DNA from: DAHVFY01 sp040388665
Lineage (GTDB): Bacteria; Chlamydiota; Chlamydiia; Chlamydiales; Rhabdochlamydiaceae
DNA: 29,347 nt
Reading direction: 5' to 3'
Assembly (NCBI GenBank): GCA_040388665.1
Contig: JAZKBL010000014.1
Coordinates: forward strand, 1 to 29,347
The notes under the pieces are model-generated. The model was not told where the DNA came from and searched no databases. It saw only the letters and a list, made by a program, of their open reading frames with translations. Both the position numbers and the translations under genes were made by a program. Shown piece after piece: positions 7,989 through 16,947 of the stretch; within the stretch, counting starts at the first letter, position 1, and each line of letters begins with the position of its first letter.

Positions 7989-8555
7989 ATGGCACTACAG
8001 TCGGATCGCTGGATACGTCACATGGCTAAAGTTCATGGGATGATTGAACCTTTTGCGGATACTCAAGTAAGAGATGTTGCAGGGAAGAAAGTCGTAAGTT
8101 TTGGCCTTTCAAGCTATGGGTATGATTTACGTGTTTCAAACGAATTCAAAGTATTTACAAATGTTAATAGTTCTATTATCGATCCAAAAGATTTTAACGA
8201 AAATGCTTTTGTTCATGTTGAATCAGATGTTTGTATTGTTCCTCCAAATTCGTTTGCTCTAGCGCGTAGTGTTGAGTATTTCCGCATTCCGCGTAATGTG
8301 CTCACGTTGTGCATCGGTAAATCTACTTATGCACGGTGTGGAATTATTGTTAATGTCACACCGTTTGAGCCGGAGTGGGAGGGGTATGTGACTCTTGAGA
8401 TTTCGAATACAACACCTCTTCCAGCTAAGATTTATGCGAATGAGGGTCTAGCTCAAGTGCTCTTCTATGAAGCTGCAGAAAGCTGTGAAGTTTCTTATGC
8501 TGATAGAAATGGTAAGTATATGGGACAGGTGGCAATTACTCTGCCTCGTGCATAG
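7989..8555 (+). CDS. dcd: dCTP deaminase
   Basis: The 188-residue enzyme deaminates dCTP to dUTP, feeding dTMP synthesis. Active-site elements are visible: SSYGYDLR (41-48), GKSTYAR (110-116; Ser112 and Arg116 correspond to E. coli Ser111/Arg115) and the catalytic glutamate in EGYVTLEISN (Glu137, E. coli Glu138). The Q-rich C-terminal tail common in the trimer is short here, ending KYMGQVAITLPRA. An AGGAGAG ribosome site stands 6 bases before the ATG. It is likely cotranscribed with the small membrane protein downstream after a 53-base spacer. Confidence 0.96.
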   Translation: MALQSDRWIRHMAKVHGMIEPFADTQVRDVAGKKVVSFGLSSYGYDLRVSNEFKVFTNVNSSIIDPKDFNENAFVHVESDVCIVPPNSFALARSVEYFRIPRNVLTLCIGKSTYARCGIIVNVTPFEPEWEGYVTLEISNTTPLPAKIYANEGLAQVLFYEAAESCEVSYADRNGKYMGQVAITLPRA

Positions 8556-8608
8556 GTGGTGCAAGACCTCTTGATAAAAAATTTTATATACAAGACAATC
8601 TGAAATGT

Positions 8609-8959
8609 ATGAAACAAGCAAAATTGATAAGAGATTCTCATTCAAAGGCTTGGAAATCTAGGTTGTGCGCCAAGGTATTCCAGAATGCGTTATTTCGCTC
8701 TTGGTGGACGCTTTTGCTTTGTATCCTTTCTTTCTCTTTTTATACGCATGCGATGCAAAAAAAGGAGGGAGAGTATCAACTTTTACAAAGGCATCTTGAC
8801 GATCTTGAGGTCGAAAAGAGAGTAGCTCTTGAAAAACGGGAGGATCTCCTTTTGCAGATAAGTAGCCAATCTGACCCTGCTTGGATTCAACTGATGTTGA
8901 TGAAGGGGCTTGGTTTGGTTCCTGAAGGGCAGCAAAAAGTGTATTTCAAGGAAGATTAA
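8609..8959 (+). CDS. Small single-pass membrane protein with coiled coil (FtsL/DivIC-like layout)
   Basis: The 116-residue protein has a basic N-terminus (about 1-25), one membrane helix (about 30-48, SWWTLLLCILSFSFYTHAM), a charged heptad-like coiled coil (about 50-85, QLLQRHLDDLEVEKRVALEK) and a conserved-looking C-terminal part 'DPAWIQLMLMKGLGLVPEG'. This is the topology of FtsL/FtsB/DivIC division proteins (short cytoplasmic tail, helix, periplasmic coil), but I cannot confirm homology. It lies between dcd and the DUF21-CBS genes, and its stop is 3 bases before the next start, so it is probably cotranscribed with them. Confidence 0.75.
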   Translation: MKQAKLIRDSHSKAWKSRLCAKVFQNALFRSWWTLLLCILSFSFYTHAMQKKEGEYQLLQRHLDDLEVEKRVALEKREDLLLQISSQSDPAWIQLMLMKGLGLVPEGQQKVYFKED

Positions 8960-8962
8960 ATT

Positions 8963-10201
8963 TTGCTATCAGTTTCAATTCCACTTCTTATTGTGCTTCT
9001 AATCATTGTCTCTTTTGCGTCAGCTTCTGAGACGGCTCTTTTTTCTTTATCTTCGATGAAAATAAAGGTTTTTAAACAAGACACTGATAAACGCAAGCAG
9101 CTAGTAGCAGGTCTTCTGTCTCGTCCACGAGACTTGCTTGTCACGCTCATTATGATGAATATTTCTGTGAATATTCTTTTGCAAAACGTAGCGTCAAGTA
9201 TTTTCGGCGCTTCTTCAGGATGGGCTCTTAAAGTGGGGGTTCCTTTAATATTGACGCTTGTTTTTGGAGAGGTGATTCCTAAATCTTTGGCCCTACCTAA
9301 TAATGACAAAATTGCTTACAGAGTGGCTCCTTTTATTTATGTAATACAAAAAATCCTTCTTCCGATTGGCAGGGTTCTTACAAAAATTACCAATGTAACC
9401 TCTCGGATCATGTTTTTTTTCTTAAGGAAAGAAAAAGAAATTTCGATTGATGAGTTGCAACATACGTTACGCGCGTCTAAACAGCATGGCGTTCTTAATG
9501 ATGACGAAGCAGAGCTTGTTTGCGGTTATCTGAATTTACAGGAAAGAACTGTAAAAGATCTTATGAGGCCTCGAGAAGAGGTGATTTTCTTTTCGATTGA
9601 TGACCCTCTTAAAAAGTTGATTCACCTTTTTGTTGACCAAGAAGTTTCTAGATTGCCGGTATGTAATGAAAGTTTAGAGAACTTATTAGGTATTATGAGT
9701 AGCCGGTTATTTTTCCTACATTGCGATAACATGCAAAGTACGCAAGATCTTCTCCCTATATTAAAAAAACCATTTTATGTTCCAGAAACGACTGCTGCAG
9801 AAGCATTATTAGAAACTCTTTATGCAAAAAAAGAGTCAATAGCTGTCGTTGTTGATGAATATGGTTCGATTTCGGGGATTATTACGCTTGAAGATCTCGT
9901 TGAAGTGGTTGTTGGAGAAATTGTAGATAGACGAGATGAAAAAAGTCGTTATACAAGATCTGGAGAGGATGTCATCATTGCAAGTGGTAAGCTTGAGCTT
10001 GCTGAATTTGAAGAAATTTTTAGCATCCCGCTCGAGAGTCAAAACCATATGGTGACAATTGGGGGATTTTTGACAGAGCAATTAGGTGATATACCAAAAA
10101 GTGGTACGAAGTTCATGACGGAGAATTTTTTATTCCATGTTTTAGCTTCTGATCAAACACGTGTTAGAAGAGTATATATTCGTAGGCTAAAGAAAAAGTA
10201 A
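8963..10201 (+). CDS. DUF21/CNNM-CBS domain membrane protein (HlyC/CorC-like), first copy
   Basis: The 412-residue protein has a DUF21 membrane domain with three to four helices (about 3-145, beginning LSVSIPLLIVLLIIVSFASASETALFSL, shown here only as a landmark split at residue 20). A CBS pair follows (about 195-310; VKDLMRPREEVIFFSIDD, then VVVDEYGSISGIITLEDLVE), and then a C-terminal CorC_HlyC domain (about 325-405). The family includes CNNM/CorC Mg2+ exporters and was formerly annotated as haemolysin TlyC. The start is TTG, three bases after the previous stop, with AAGGA overlapping the upstream gene as ribosome site. It pairs with the next gene as in C. trachomatis CT256-CT257 (from memory). 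Confidence 0.9.
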   Translation: MLSVSIPLLIVLLIIVSFASASETALFSLSSMKIKVFKQDTDKRKQLVAGLLSRPRDLLVTLIMMNISVNILLQNVASSIFGASSGWALKVGVPLILTLVFGEVIPKSLALPNNDKIAYRVAPFIYVIQKILLPIGRVLTKITNVTSRIMFFFLRKEKEISIDELQHTLRASKQHGVLNDDEAELVCGYLNLQERTVKDLMRPREEVIFFSIDDPLKKLIHLFVDQEVSRLPVCNESLENLLGIMSSRLFFLHCDNMQSTQDLLPILKKPFYVPETTAAEALLETLYAKKESIAVVVDEYGSISGIITLEDLVEVVVGEIVDRRDEKSRYTRSGEDVIIASGKLELAEFEEIFSIPLESQNHMVTIGGFLTEQLGDIPKSGTKFMTENFLFHVLASDQTRVRRVYIRRLKKK

Positions 10202-10205
10202 TTTT

Positions 10206-11450
10206 ATGCATGAAGCTTGGAAATTTTTTCTGATTTTAACAGTCTGTTGCATTGCGATGGAAGCCTTCTTTTCTATGCTTGAGATGGCGTGTGTTTCGTT
10301 CAATAAAGTGAGATTGCAATACTATGTAAGTAATAATCATAGAAGAGCGAAGTGGCTGAATTATCTACTTAACCGTCCGCCTGTCCTTTTTGGAACAATT
10401 TTGATTTGTGTCAATCTGGCTTTAGAGGTGGGCTCGGAAAGTTCTCGTAGATTTTATGAGGCTTTGGGTTTAAATCCTGATTGGGCGGCGCTCACTCAAA
10501 TTTTCCTCGTTCTTATTTTTGCGGAACTATCGCCTCTTTTTGCTGCACGTAGAAATCCTGAGTATGTCGCAATGTTTGGCATACCGGTAGTGTATGCAGC
10601 TTCGATCGTTTTAAGGCCCTTGATTTGGCTTTTAGATCGTCTTTGTTTTGTGATTAATCACATCCTTGGAACCAAAACGGGGGGCGGTTTGTATCTGACC
10701 CGTGATGAATTACAAAATATTGTAGAAGAGAGAGAAGAGCCCGCAACTCTTCGTGAACAAAAAGAGGGATTTAATACCGTCACAGCTAATATTTTTTCTC
10801 TAAAAAATAAGACAGCTAAAGAGTTGATGGTACCTTTAAAAGAGATAAAAGTTATTTCCTCTGCGTGCACTTTGGGGGAAATGCGTTCTTTTTTGAAGTC
10901 GATTTATACACCGTTTCTTCCTATTTATCATAGACGACTTGAGAACATTGTAGCGATTGCGTATCCAAGGGATTTGCTTCGTCTTCCTGAGCATGAAACG
11001 GTACGCTCTCACGCTAGGTCTCCTTGGTTTATTACGGAAAATACGTCGATTCTTCAAATTTTAAAGCAATTTCGCAAGAACAATCAAAGTGTCTCTATTG
11101 TTCTTGATGAAGCAGGGCTTGCACGTGGTGTTTTAACTCTAGATGAGATCGTTGATGAGATTTTTGGGCAGAGCGATAATTGGTCGTCCATTGAGGATAT
11201 TGCGCCTCGTACGCATCATGTTGTTGTTGATAGGGATTTTCCAGGAGATATGCTCATTGCGGATTTTAACCGGCAGTTTCATGTGCATTTAGAAGGGGAA
11301 AGGGATGAGACGTTAAGTGAGCTCGTCACTAAAATTCTCGGCCATGCGCCTACAAAGGGAGAGGCGGTTCATGTTGATCAATTCGAGCTTACGGTCGAGG
11401 AGACATCGCTTCTTGGCGCTAAAGTTATCACTATCCGCTCTATTTTTTAA
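10206..11450 (+). CDS. DUF21/CNNM-CBS domain membrane protein, second copy
   Basis: This 414-residue paralogue follows after 4 bases. It has a DUF21 domain (about 5-150, including FFSMLEMACVSFNKVRLQ), a CBS pair (about 195-315; KELMVPLKEIKVISSACTL and VSIVLDEAGLARGVLTLDEI) and a CorC_HlyC-like end (about 330-410). Sequence identity to its neighbour is low outside the motifs, indicating an old duplication; the two may form a heteromer. No SD is evident, so translational coupling with the upstream gene is likely. The last 11 bases overlap the convergent cysteine desulfurase gene. Confidence 0.88.
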   Translation: MHEAWKFFLILTVCCIAMEAFFSMLEMACVSFNKVRLQYYVSNNHRRAKWLNYLLNRPPVLFGTILICVNLALEVGSESSRRFYEALGLNPDWAALTQIFLVLIFAELSPLFAARRNPEYVAMFGIPVVYAASIVLRPLIWLLDRLCFVINHILGTKTGGGLYLTRDELQNIVEEREEPATLREQKEGFNTVTANIFSLKNKTAKELMVPLKEIKVISSACTLGEMRSFLKSIYTPFLPIYHRRLENIVAIAYPRDLLRLPEHETVRSHARSPWFITENTSILQILKQFRKNNQSVSIVLDEAGLARGVLTLDEIVDEIFGQSDNWSSIEDIAPRTHHVVVDRDFPGDMLIADFNRQFHVHLEGERDETLSELVTKILGHAPTKGEAVHVDQFELTVEETSLLGAKVITIRSIF

Positions 11451-12546
11451 GGATGTTTGTGATGATGTTGATCGTATGATCGATTTCGTCTTGCGTTGTA
11501 AATCTGCTTAAGGAGAAGCGGATGGCGGAGCGTATTCTTTCTTTGCTAAGCTGCATGTGTGTTAAGATGCGGGAGGGCTCTAAAGCACCTGATGCGCATG
11601 CAGAGCCATGGCTTGCGGCGATGCCAGCGCGATCGAGTTGGATGAGGAGTGTTTCTCCATCAATACCGAGAAAAGAGAGGTTTGAAGTATTGGGGATGCG
11701 GGGAGCGTTGCCATTAATAACAATGTCATTGAATCGTGTTTTTAATGTATTTTCAAAGTGATCGCGCAATCTGCGCATATGTTCTGTGGCTTCGGGCTGG
11801 ATCTCTTTTAGAATCTCGATTGCTCTAGCAAGGGCCACAATGCCTGGTAAGTTTTCTGTGCCCGCTCTTTTTGAGTATTCTTGATCACCGCCTGTAAAGA
11901 GGGGGGTGATTTTAAAAGAGGATCTAATGAAGGTAAAACCTATTCCTTGCGGAGCGTGAAGTTTGTGGCCTGAGAAAGCCATGGCAGAAACTCCAAGAGG
12001 GATCTGAAACGGTTCTTTGCCAAGAAGAGCCACACCATCGACAATTAAGGGGATGTTCGAGGATGTCGCAAGATGGGCAAGAGCTTCGATGTCATTTTTA
12101 ACACCGGTTTCGCTGTTTGCTGCTGCAAAGACTAAAAGGCCCGTGTCTGTTTTAATACTTTCACGTACAGCTTGTGGATCTATAGAGCCTGTGGCATCTG
12201 GAGATAGAAAAGTGATACGTGTTCCTTTTTTTTCTATATTTTTAAGGGTGTTGTATACGGAGGCGTGTTCAATATTTGAGGAGATGATGTGAGAAGCTTT
12301 AATGCCATTAAGGAGCGTGTTAAGAGATTCTGTAGCTCCTGAAGTAAAAATAATTTCTTGAGGTTTGCAGATAAGAAATGAAGCGATTATTTCTCGCGCA
12401 TGCAGCAGTCTTTTGCGCGCTTCTTGTCCGAAATAATGCATACTTGAAGGGTTTGATGGCACCCTCAAGAGTTCTTTATGGATAGCTTCTACAACACGTG
12501 GGTCTACGCAAGTTGTGGCGTTATTATCTAAATAAATTCTTTTCAT
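11440..12546 (-). CDS. Cysteine desulfurase (NifS/IscS-like, PLP-dependent)
   Basis: The 368-residue class V aminotransferase has the start IYLDNNATT (4-12), the NIEHAS cofactor-stacking histidine (His94), the PLP lysine in SGHKLHAPQG (Lys195) and the mobile catalytic cysteine loop SHGSACASGA (Cys317). It transfers sulfur from cysteine to a persulfide for Fe-S clusters or tRNA thiolation. No scaffold genes (iscU, sufBCD) are adjacent. It sits directly after the PP2C gene with no spacing, on the same strand, probably in one operon; the same order is known to me for C. trachomatis CT259-CT258. Confidence 0.93.
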   Translation of the reverse strand: MKRIYLDNNATTCVDPRVVEAIHKELLRVPSNPSSMHYFGQEARKRLLHAREIIASFLICKPQEIIFTSGATESLNTLLNGIKASHIISSNIEHASVYNTLKNIEKKGTRITFLSPDATGSIDPQAVRESIKTDTGLLVFAAANSETGVKNDIEALAHLATSSNIPLIVDGVALLGKEPFQIPLGVSAMAFSGHKLHAPQGIGFTFIRSSFKITPLFTGGDQEYSKRAGTENLPGIVALARAIEILKEIQPEATEHMRRLRDHFENTLKTRFNDIVINGNAPRIPNTSNLSFLGIDGETLLIQLDRAGIAASHGSACASGALEPSRILTHMQLSKERIRSAIRFSLSRFTTQDEIDHTINIITNILKK

Positions 12547-13290
12547 TTATGCAATTTTAATGATGACAATGGTAATATTATCGTTACCGCCCTTAGCTTT
12601 TGCAAGGGTAATCATCTGATTTGCTGCATTTTTGATAGACGGTTCTTTTTCTAAAAGATGAAAAATTTCTTCGTGTGAAACGTAGTCGCTTAAGCCATCG
12701 CTACATAGAAAGTAGAGATCTCCTGAAAGGAAAGGGGCTGCATTAATTTCTGGTTCGACTTGGGAATGAGTCCCGATAGAACGTGTAATAATATTTTTAT
12801 ATGGGAATGAAAATGCAGATTTTTCATCAAGTTCTCCTTTAAGAATCAGTTCATGTCTAAGGGAATGGTCATGAGTCAGGAGATCGAGCTTATGGTTGCG
12901 GAACCTATAGATTCGGCTATCGCCCACGTGAGCGTAGATGATTGAATCCTTCAAAATTTTTAAACAGCACAGCGTCGTTCCCATACCGCCTAATTTTTCG
13001 TTTTGAGAGCCCATGGAATAGACAAGGCGGTTTGCTTGAAGGATTGCCTCTCGAAAGAGCTCCATTGTTTCCTCAACGGAATTTGGAGGGCTGTTTTCTT
13101 CAAGTGATTTGCAAAGACTCATGATAGCAAGTCTTGCTGCAATTTCTCCTGCTTTGTGTCCTCCCATTCCATCAGCTAGTGCAAAAAAATGGGTTTCAGG
13201 AAGCGCTACAAAGACATCTTCGTTATTAGCTCTTACAAGACCTATATCGGAAATGCCGTAAGATTCTAATTTTAGGGGCATAAGCTGCAC
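12547..13290 (-). CDS. PP2C-type serine/threonine protein phosphatase
   Basis: The 247-residue protein shows all core PP2C metal-binding motifs: RANNED (20-25), ADGMGGHKAGEIAA (39-52), the GGMGTTLCCL segment, HVGDSRIYRFR, LCSDGLSD and the terminal GGNDNITIVII. This is the bacterial PrpC/Stp length with no extra sensor domain, so it is expected to be cytosolic and to oppose Hanks-type kinases. The chlamydial counterpart (CT259) acts on PknD/Pkn1; no kinase gene is in this window. An alternative start at Met4 is possible. Confidence 0.95.
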   Translation of the reverse strand: MQLMPLKLESYGISDIGLVRANNEDVFVALPETHFFALADGMGGHKAGEIAARLAIMSLCKSLEENSPPNSVEETMELFREAILQANRLVYSMGSQNEKLGGMGTTLCCLKILKDSIIYAHVGDSRIYRFRNHKLDLLTHDHSLRHELILKGELDEKSAFSFPYKNIITRSIGTHSQVEPEINAAPFLSGDLYFLCSDGLSDYVSHEEIFHLLEKEPSIKNAANQMITLAKAKGGNDNITIVIIKIA

Positions 13291-13303
13291 ATGTACCTTC
13301 TAT

Positions 13304-14149
13304 TTATTCCGCGGCAAGTAGAATGCGGAGCGTGCTCACTGCATTAAAAACAACGTGTAAACTTATGGATGCAAAGAGCGATCTCTGTTTTTCATAAACA
13401 AAACCCAAAAAACAAGCAAATACAAAAAGTGATAGCACAAGAGAAACGTTTCCAAGGCTTTGACTTGGAGCCATATGAAAAAAAGCAAATCCAAGGCTTG
13501 ATAGAAGGATTGCGGCTTTAGGGCCGAGATATTGTTTTACAAAGTTTTGAAGCAGTCCGCGGAAAAGAAACTCTTCAATGCAGGGAGCTACGATTAAGAT
13601 AACTGCAAGCGCAATGAAAAGAAGGGAGGGATATTTGCTTGTCATCTTAAGATAAAGAACAGCTACTTGTTCATAATTTTCTGCGCCCAAAACTTCATAG
13701 ATAAAAAGATCGCTCAGCTCTCCAACGACCATCACAACAGGAAAAGCCAAGATCCATGTTAATATGCCAATACCCATATCATAATAAACAGGCTTTGTAT
13801 AGAGGCTGCTTTTATCTTTCCAGATGTTTAAAAGGGATGTTTTTTCAATAGAAGCTCTTGCAAAGATAAAAAGAAATAAGAGACTAAGAGTCATCGTGAA
13901 AATCTGTATCCAGTTCATCATGACGATGGGATTTTGTGCTATTGCTGGTTTTAAGAGGGCTCCCATCAAAGAGGTGATGAGAAATGTACAGCCAAAGTAA
14001 ATAGCAAATGCGCCAAGTACTGTCAGAAATTTAAGTCTAATAGAACTTTCTTCTTTCATAGAAGGGGCTTTAAAATATCCACATCTAGACGCATACCAAT
14101 TGACAGCGACACCAAAAAGAGCTACAAAAAAAATTGTTTTAAAGTCCAT
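13304..14149 (-). CDS. CPBP-family intramembrane metalloprotease (CAAX/Abi type)
   Basis: The 281-residue protein has about eight hydrophobic helices and the three CPBP motifs: EEFLFR (Glu192-Glu193...Arg197), FAFFHM (His225) and HVVFNAV (about 264-270). These residues form the membrane-embedded zinc or water-activating site shared by Rce1 and bacterial Abi proteins. The substrate is unknown; bacterial members process peptides or contribute to envelope functions. It overlaps the upstream lipoprotein gene by 11 bases and precedes PP2C by 13 bases, suggesting one transcript. Confidence 0.87.
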   Translation of the reverse strand: MDFKTIFFVALFGVAVNWYASRCGYFKAPSMKEESSIRLKFLTVLGAFAIYFGCTFLITSLMGALLKPAIAQNPIVMMNWIQIFTMTLSLLFLFIFARASIEKTSLLNIWKDKSSLYTKPVYYDMGIGILTWILAFPVVMVVGELSDLFIYEVLGAENYEQVAVLYLKMTSKYPSLLFIALAVILIVAPCIEEFLFRGLLQNFVKQYLGPKAAILLSSLGFAFFHMAPSQSLGNVSLVLSLFVFACFLGFVYEKQRSLFASISLHVVFNAVSTLRILLAAE

Positions 14150-14765
14150 GATTTACAATCTCAGTTATATGATTTTCTATGCACCCCGATATTTGCCTTG
14201 CAAGTTTTGCGTGAACTTGGCCGAACGGCGTGATGCTATACGCTTCTTTTCCCCAAGGAATGGGTAAGAAGTTGTAACGGGTAAAATGTTTGGGGAGGTA
14301 CTGTGTATCAGTAAATACTTTTTCGAGGATAACTAGAGGTTCCGCACCGCGTATATCTAGCACACGGACTTGTAGACCTACCTGGAGCTCTGCTGGAGAG
14401 TTTTCATTTTCGTGTGTAAGAGGTATTTCTTCATGTTGAATAAGCTCGATAAAAACAACAAATTCTGTTTTAGGAAAGTGAGATTTTACAGAGCTAGGAT
14501 CATAAATCAACCGCTTTTTTTTGATATGAGGCGGAGTTTTTAAAAAAAAATTTCCTCTTTTTAAGAGGTGATGTGAAATCTCATGAGCAAATTCATCGGA
14601 AAGATTCCAGGGCAAGGAGTGGTGTGATTGATCAATGAGGGGGACAAGTGTCACAACAGGTTTTGCTGTTCCATTTTCATAGTAGGAAGATTGTTCATTA
14701 ACATGAGGCTTGTTACAGCAAGTAGCTACAAGCGCAAGGCAAAGAAAAAGAATGATCTGTACCAT
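14139..14765 (-). CDS. Putative exported lipoprotein of unknown function
   Basis: The 208-residue protein begins MVQIILFLCLALVATCCNK, a short hydrophobic signal ending at cysteines 16-17 that could serve as a relaxed lipobox (VAT-C), followed by a polar mature part. It has LVPLIDQS and 'LSDEFAHEISHHLLKRGNF' segments, resembling periplasmic lipoproteins with a curli/TolB-N-like alpha-beta lobe, but I recognise no family with certainty. By position next to glgX it may correspond to the conserved hypothetical between ruvB and glgX in Chlamydia (CT041), which I cannot verify. It is first in the run lipoprotein-CPBP-PP2C-nifS. Confidence 0.75.
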   Translation of the reverse strand: MVQIILFLCLALVATCCNKPHVNEQSSYYENGTAKPVVTLVPLIDQSHHSLPWNLSDEFAHEISHHLLKRGNFFLKTPPHIKKKRLIYDPSSVKSHFPKTEFVVFIELIQHEEIPLTHENENSPAELQVGLQVRVLDIRGAEPLVILEKVFTDTQYLPKHFTRYNFLPIPWGKEAYSITPFGQVHAKLARQISGCIENHITEIVNHGL

Positions 14766-14818
14766 TCTTCAGAGCATAGCACAAGCTCTGATTATACCGA
14801 AACAACCTGAAAGTTGAG

Positions 14819-16762
14819 TTAATGAGCCTTGAGAAGAAGAGCAGAATAAGGAGGAAGTGTGTAGGTGGTTTTGAGAGGGGGTTCTTCGTGAGGGTGCTCA
14901 ATGAAGTCCTCTGGAGGGGGGAGTGAAGTGTCGATCATTCGATGCCAGTGTTTGTGGGGAACTGCAGGAAGATAGATATGGGCTGGCTCGTAGTTAGCAT
15001 TGAAGGCTATGTAGAAGGTGTCGGTGTGATCTTTAAGAGTGTAGGCGATGAATCGGCTTTTTAGAGACCAATCGGGCTCAAAGGGTGTGTGTCCGTGCCA
15101 ATCGATGTCTTCGTTGGTTAAAAATTGTTGTCTTTCAAAAATAGGATGGTGACGTCTTAATTTGATGAGAAGGCGTGTAAAGCGGAAAAAATCATTATGA
15201 GAGCTTGTATTCCACTTAATCCAGTTGAGTTCATTGTCATGGCACCAGGTGTTGTTATTGCCATCTTTTGTATGCAGATGTTCATCTCCCATAACGATCA
15301 TAGGAACTCCTAGAGAGAGGAAAAGGGCCATTTGAAAGTTGCGTACCTGTTTTTGTCTAACTTGTAAGGTTTTTCGGTTTTTTGTAGGTCCCTCTTCGCC
15401 GCAGTTCCAGCTTTCATTATCGTTTATCCCATCTCTATTGTCTTCTGCATTACGTAGGTTGTGTTTTTCTTGATAACTGACAAGATCATGAAGAGTGAAG
15501 CCGTCATGGGCTGTAACGAAATTGATGCTATGTATAGGGCTGTCGTAGTGACCGTAGAGGTCTTGCGAGCCGCAGAGTGCTGTTGCAAAGCTTGGTGTAA
15601 AACCATCTGTGCCTTTAATAAATTTTCTAACAACATCTCTAAATTTTCCATTCCACTCTGACCACGGACCGAATTTTGGAAAGAGACCAACTTGGTAAAG
15701 ACCGCCCGCATCCCAAGATTCTGCGATAAGTTTTACTTTGGAAATGATGGGATCTTCGTTCATCGCTTTTAAAAGAGGTGGGTCTTCTAGGGGCATTCCT
15801 TCGGAGTTTCTTGTGAAGATAGAGGCGAGGTCAAATCGAAAGCCATCGATGTGCATTTCGGTAACCCAGTAGCGGAGAGAATCAAGGATAAAGGGGATGA
15901 CAGCAGGGTGGTTGCAGTTAAAGGTGTTGCCTGTGCCTGTAAAATCAATGGGATTTCCTTCTTTGTTATGCATGTAATAGACTTTATCGTCGATACCACG
16001 AAAAGAAAGGCCGTGCTCACCTGTGTGGTTATAGACCATGTCAAGGATCACTTCGATGCCATGTTTATGTAGTTCGAGTACCATTGTTTTGAATTCTTGG
16101 ATTGTTTTTTCTTCAGCATAGCGGTTCATTGGAGAAAAGAAGTTAATGGTCGAATAGCCCCAAAAGTTATACAAGGGAGTATGTGTTGTGGGATCTTCTT
16201 TGTCATATTCGCTTTCATTAAATTCACAAAGAGGCATGAGCTCAACTGCGTTAATACCAAGTTCTTTAAGGTAGGGTAGTTTTTCGATAACACCTAAAAA
16301 TGTCCCTGGATGAGAGACTTTGCTAGAGGGATCTTTAGTAAATGCGCGCACGTGCATTTCATAAATAATGAGATTTTCAAAAGGGATATTTGGTTTTTTT
16401 TCTCCTTTCCAAGAAAAAATGACAGGTTGTGAAAGAATTCCTTTAGGGAAATACTCATCTTTTGCTGCATCCCAAAGATGTGAACTTTCTATTTCTTTTG
16501 CATAAGGGTCAAGAAGATAGTGATCCTTAATACGGTAAGCGTATTCGCAAGGAAAAGGGACTTTGTTGATGTGTAGATGCCAAATATTTTCCGTTTTTTT
16601 CATGGGAGCTTCAAGAAATGGAAATTTTTCTTTTGGAGAGAAAAGGCAGAGAGTAACATTTTCTGCGTGCTCTGAAAAAAGAGCAAAATTACATCCTCCT
16701 CTTGCATCTTGCGTGACGCCAAGAGGCTTGGGAAGGCCCTGGGTTATCTTACAATCATTCAT
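14819..16762 (-). CDS. glgX: Glycogen debranching enzyme (isoamylase-type GH13)
   Basis: The 647-residue enzyme hydrolyses alpha-1,6 branches of glycogen. It has an N-terminal CBM48 domain (about 9-110, PKPLGVTQDARGGCNFALFS), then the GH13 barrel with DMVYNH (241-246), DGFRFDLASIF with nucleophile Asp311, AESWD with acid/base Glu348, TAHDGFTLHDLVSY (about 420) and a C-terminal beta domain ending SALLLKAH. The length is normal. The ATG abuts an assembly gap (16763-16772), so its ribosome site is hidden and a small N-terminal extension cannot be excluded. It is divergent from the Slc1-like gene, as in C. trachomatis (glgX CT042, slc1 CT043). Confidence 0.95.
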   Translation of the reverse strand: MNDCKITQGLPKPLGVTQDARGGCNFALFSEHAENVTLCLFSPKEKFPFLEAPMKKTENIWHLHINKVPFPCEYAYRIKDHYLLDPYAKEIESSHLWDAAKDEYFPKGILSQPVIFSWKGEKKPNIPFENLIIYEMHVRAFTKDPSSKVSHPGTFLGVIEKLPYLKELGINAVELMPLCEFNESEYDKEDPTTHTPLYNFWGYSTINFFSPMNRYAEEKTIQEFKTMVLELHKHGIEVILDMVYNHTGEHGLSFRGIDDKVYYMHNKEGNPIDFTGTGNTFNCNHPAVIPFILDSLRYWVTEMHIDGFRFDLASIFTRNSEGMPLEDPPLLKAMNEDPIISKVKLIAESWDAGGLYQVGLFPKFGPWSEWNGKFRDVVRKFIKGTDGFTPSFATALCGSQDLYGHYDSPIHSINFVTAHDGFTLHDLVSYQEKHNLRNAEDNRDGINDNESWNCGEEGPTKNRKTLQVRQKQVRNFQMALFLSLGVPMIVMGDEHLHTKDGNNNTWCHDNELNWIKWNTSSHNDFFRFTRLLIKLRRHHPIFERQQFLTNEDIDWHGHTPFEPDWSLKSRFIAYTLKDHTDTFYIAFNANYEPAHIYLPAVPHKHWHRMIDTSLPPPEDFIEHPHEEPPLKTTYTLPPYSALLLKAH

Positions 16763-16772
16763 NNNNNNNNNN
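16763..16772. other. Assembly gap of 10 N directly before the glgX start
   Basis: Ten N lie immediately upstream of the glgX ATG, removing its ribosome site and possibly part of the divergent promoter region. True gap length is unknown. Confidence 0.99.
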
Positions 16773-16809
16773 GTAGAGGATGCTTGATAAAATTGAAATA
16801 TATTTATGC

Positions 16810-16846
16810 TTGAAAATGGAAAGAAACCTCTGTATACTAAAGTATA
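16810..16846 (+). promoter_or_regulatory. Promoter of the Slc1-like gene with dyad over the -10 box
   Basis: TTGAAA (16810-16815), a 17-base spacer and TATACT (16833-16838) give a near-consensus sigma-66/sigma-70 promoter. The -10 is also half of a perfect dyad TATACT-AA-AGTATA (16833-16846), a possible operator. The start near 16845 would leave a leader of about 140 nt before the ATG at 16986. Confidence 0.6.
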
Positions 16847-16918
16847 TCTAATATAGATAGCTGTGACGGCGAGATCTGATTTTTATTGCAATTTTTTGGA
16901 GTCATTGAGAAACTCCTT

Positions 16919-16947
16919 TTGATCAAGTCGAATACTCGTTCTATGAC
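16919..16947 (+). promoter_or_regulatory. Second, weaker candidate promoter for the Slc1-like gene
   Basis: TTGATC (16919-16924), a 17-base spacer and TATGAC (16942-16947) would give a leader of about 30 nt. Each box matches the consensus at four of six positions, so it is weaker than the site at 16810. Confidence 0.3.

Noticed and set aside
7376..8029. 217-codon plus-strand ORF opposite ruvB
   Set aside because: It is antisense to a complete, conserved ruvB and overlaps the dcd start; basic/serine-rich composition is typical of a shadow frame.
16898..16920. GGAGT...ACTCC followed by TTTT as an intrinsic terminator
   Set aside because: A five-base stem and four T are too weak, and it lies in the leader of slc1, between promoter and gene.
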